DNA of 7,079 nt from an uncultured Geobacteraceae bacterium. GTDB lineage: Bacteria; Desulfobacterota; Desulfuromonadia; Geobacterales; Pseudopelobacteraceae. The stretch lies in contig CAIRND010000118.1 in assembly GCA_903879825.1 (NCBI GenBank), forward strand, positions 1-7,079, in the 5' to 3' direction. Positions within the stretch are counted from its first letter, which is position 1. Each line of letters opens with the position of its first letter. This document shows positions 5,668 through 7,079 of this stretch, one piece after another. The notes under the pieces were generated by a model that made no database searches, was not told the DNA's origin, and worked only from the letters and a program-made list of their open reading frames with translations. A program made the position numbers and the translations under genes.

Positions 5668-5692
5668 GCCGGGGCTATCGTTCGTAACTATT

Positions 5693-5713
5693 TAAAATAA
5701 CTGAATTATTTTA
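5693..5713. repeat. AT-rich inverted repeat in the pyc leader
   Basis: TAAAATAA (5693-5700) and TTATTTTA (5706-5713) form eight-base arms around CTGAA. A shorter outer pair, AACTA (5686-5690) and TAGTT (5712-5716), is also complementary but out of register. The site lies downstream of the predicted start point and 21 bases before the Shine-Dalgarno. An operator for a dimeric repressor is possible; as RNA the stem would be weak because it has only A-U pairs. In AT-rich DNA this could be chance. Confidence 0.35.
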
Positions 5714-5749
5714 GTTTTGCTAAATAAATTTACCAAGGAGAATTACTAC

Positions 5750-7079
5750 ATGGAAAAATACCGATTTCGTAAAGTCATGGCGGCCAACAGGGGTGAAATT
5801 GCAATCCGTATCTTTCGCGCCTGTACAGAGTTGGGTATTGGTACGGTGGCTCTCTATTCAGAAGAGGATAAGCTTTCCCTGCATCGCTATAAGGCTGATG
5901 AAGCGTATTTGATTGGTAAAGGGAAGTCGCCGATCGATGCGTATCTCGGAATCGATGAGATAATCGCTTTAGCACTCAAGGCAGATGTTGACGCTATTCA
6001 TCCTGGTTATGGTTTCCTTGCCGAGAACGCCGAGTTTGCCGAAGAATGCCGGGTTAACGGCATCACCTTTATTGGCCCGACTGCTGAAATGATGCGCTCG
6101 TTGGGGGATAAGGTTTCCGGAAGACGGGCGGCGATAGCGGCTGGTGTCAATGTGGTTCCCGGTACTGATTCTCCTATTGAGAAGGAAGAAGATGCGCTGA
6201 TTTTTGCCAAAGAGCATGGTTATCCGATCATTATTAAGGCGTCAGCTGGTGGCGGCGGTCGCGGCATGCGTGTGGCGACCAACAAAAAAGAGTTGCTTGA
6301 AGGGCTTGTTGCCGCCAGCAGCGAAGCGAAAGCATCTTTTGGTAACGCCGAAGTTTTTCTTGAGCGCTATCTGGCTCACCCGAAACATATAGAAGTTCAG
6401 GTTATGGGTGATAACTACGGAAATCTGGTCCATTTTTTCGACCGTGACTGTTCGGTGCAGCGGCGTCATCAGAAAGTGGTTGAATTTGCTCCGTCACTTT
6501 CCCTGACCCAGGCGCAGCGGGAGGAACTCTGTACGGCGGCACTCAAAATCGCCGGACATGTCAAATACCGCAATGCCGGGACGATAGAATTTCTCGTGGA
6601 CGGCGAAGGTAAACACTATTTTATTGAAATGAATCCTCGTATTCAGGTTGAGCACACCGTTACCGAAATGATCACCGGCCGCAACCTGGTACAGAATCAG
6701 ATTCTGGTCGCCTGCGGTCACAAACTCTCCGATCCCGAGATCAATATCCCCTCGCAGAGTGCTATCGATATGCGTGGATACGCCATTCAGTGCCGCATAA
6801 CTACGGAAGATCCGGCTAATAATTTTGCCCCTGATTTTGGCACCCTGACCACCTACCGTTCGGCTGCCGGTTGTGGCATCCGTCTCGACGCCGGCAATGC
6901 CTATACCGGCGCCAAGATCACGCCTCATTATGATTCACTGCTGGTAAAAGTAAGTTCCTGGGGACTCTCTTTCTCTGAAGCAGCCAATATCATGCACCGA
7001 GCTCTGCAGGAATTCCGTGTGCGCGGAGTCAAGACCAATATCGGCTTTCTTGAGAATGTCATTACCCATCAGGTCTTTC
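5750..7079 (+). CDS. pyc: Pyruvate carboxylase, N-terminal biotin carboxylase part (cut by window edge)
   Basis: The enzyme carboxylates pyruvate to oxaloacetate using ATP, bicarbonate and a covalently bound biotin, refilling the TCA cycle. The first 443 of roughly 1150 residues are visible, with no stop before the window ends. Biotin carboxylase features appear in order: AANRGEIAIRI at 11-21, HPGYGFLAEN at 84-93, LGDK at 118-121, the glycine-rich ATP loop GGGGRG at 167-172, RDCSVQRRHQK at 232-242 with catalytic Cys234 and Lys242, and EMNPRIQVEH at 293-302 with Glu293, Asn295, Arg297 and Glu301. TGAKITPHYDSLLVK (386-400) and EFRVRGVKTNIGFLENV (421-437) favour pyruvate carboxylase over the biotin carboxylase subunit of acetyl-CoA carboxylase. 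The carboxyltransferase and biotin domains should lie beyond the edge; until seen, a stand-alone subunit remains possible. The ATG has AAGGAG nine bases upstream. Confidence 0.92.
   Translation, partial: MEKYRFRKVMAANRGEIAIRIFRACTELGIGTVALYSEEDKLSLHRYKADEAYLIGKGKSPIDAYLGIDEIIALALKADVDAIHPGYGFLAENAEFAEECRVNGITFIGPTAEMMRSLGDKVSGRRAAIAAGVNVVPGTDSPIEKEEDALIFAKEHGYPIIIKASAGGGGRGMRVATNKKELLEGLVAASSEAKASFGNAEVFLERYLAHPKHIEVQVMGDNYGNLVHFFDRDCSVQRRHQKVVEFAPSLSLTQAQREELCTAALKIAGHVKYRNAGTIEFLVDGEGKHYFIEMNPRIQVEHTVTEMITGRNLVQNQILVACGHKLSDPEINIPSQSAIDMRGYAIQCRITTEDPANNFAPDFGTLTTYRSAAGCGIRLDAGNAYTGAKITPHYDSLLVKVSSWGLSFSEAANIMHRALQEFRVRGVKTNIGFLENVITHQVF

Noticed and set aside
6494..6928. 144-codon minus-strand frame opposite pyruvate carboxylase
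   Set aside because: It mirrors the biotin carboxylase codons; no family motif and no start signal.
1..7079. Defence system, mobile element, CRISPR array, tRNA or rRNA
   Set aside because: I saw no transposase or integrase motifs, no long terminal repeats, no regularly spaced repeats and no tRNA-like fold; the genes are conserved housekeeping ones in normal order.

Overview
The window is a stretch of ordinary bacterial chromosome of moderate GC content with dense housekeeping genes. The first 5.56 kb is read leftward on the minus strand and the last 1.3 kb rightward on the plus strand. The gene order rpsB-tsf-pyrH-frr-uppS, with a probable cdsA start at the left edge, is widely conserved in bacteria. 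The EF-Ts C-terminus, the BCAT-type IlvE, the pyruvate carboxylase and a small Cys-rich protein next to a 2[4Fe-4S] ferredoxin together suggest an anaerobic Desulfobacterota relative, perhaps Desulfuromonas/Geobacter-like. That assignment rests on remembered family resemblance and is tentative.

Reading the minus strand in its own direction: ilvE (branched-chain aminotransferase) comes first. It is followed by a GC-rich hairpin, a 59-residue Cys-rich protein of unknown function, and a two-cluster ferredoxin. The ferredoxin stop lies inside a 9-bp inverted repeat that looks like a weak terminator. The 3' arm of that repeat contains the -35 of a good extended -10 promoter for rpsB. After a leader of about 95 nt come rpsB (ribosomal protein S2) and tsf (EF-Ts), separated by 46 bp that hold a perfect 16-bp palindrome. 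A strong intrinsic terminator follows tsf.

pyrH (UMP kinase), frr (ribosome recycling factor) and uppS (undecaprenyl diphosphate synthase) then run almost without gaps. There are 2 nt between pyrH and frr and a 1-nt overlap between frr and uppS. A probable cdsA begins inside the end of uppS, possibly from an ATT codon. This block joins translation (S2, EF-Ts, RRF) to pyrimidine nucleotide supply and to the lipid steps of envelope synthesis.

On the plus strand, a 190-bp divergent intergenic region carries a TTGACA promoter, an AT-rich inverted repeat and a good Shine-Dalgarno site. These lead into the biotin carboxylase half of pyruvate carboxylase, which runs off the right edge. Both divergent genes draw on the pyruvate/oxaloacetate and amino-acid node of central metabolism.

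I saw no mobile element, CRISPR array, tRNA, rRNA or defence gene. The least explained part is 4258-4480: the small Cys-rich protein, the hairpin before it and the linked ferredoxin.
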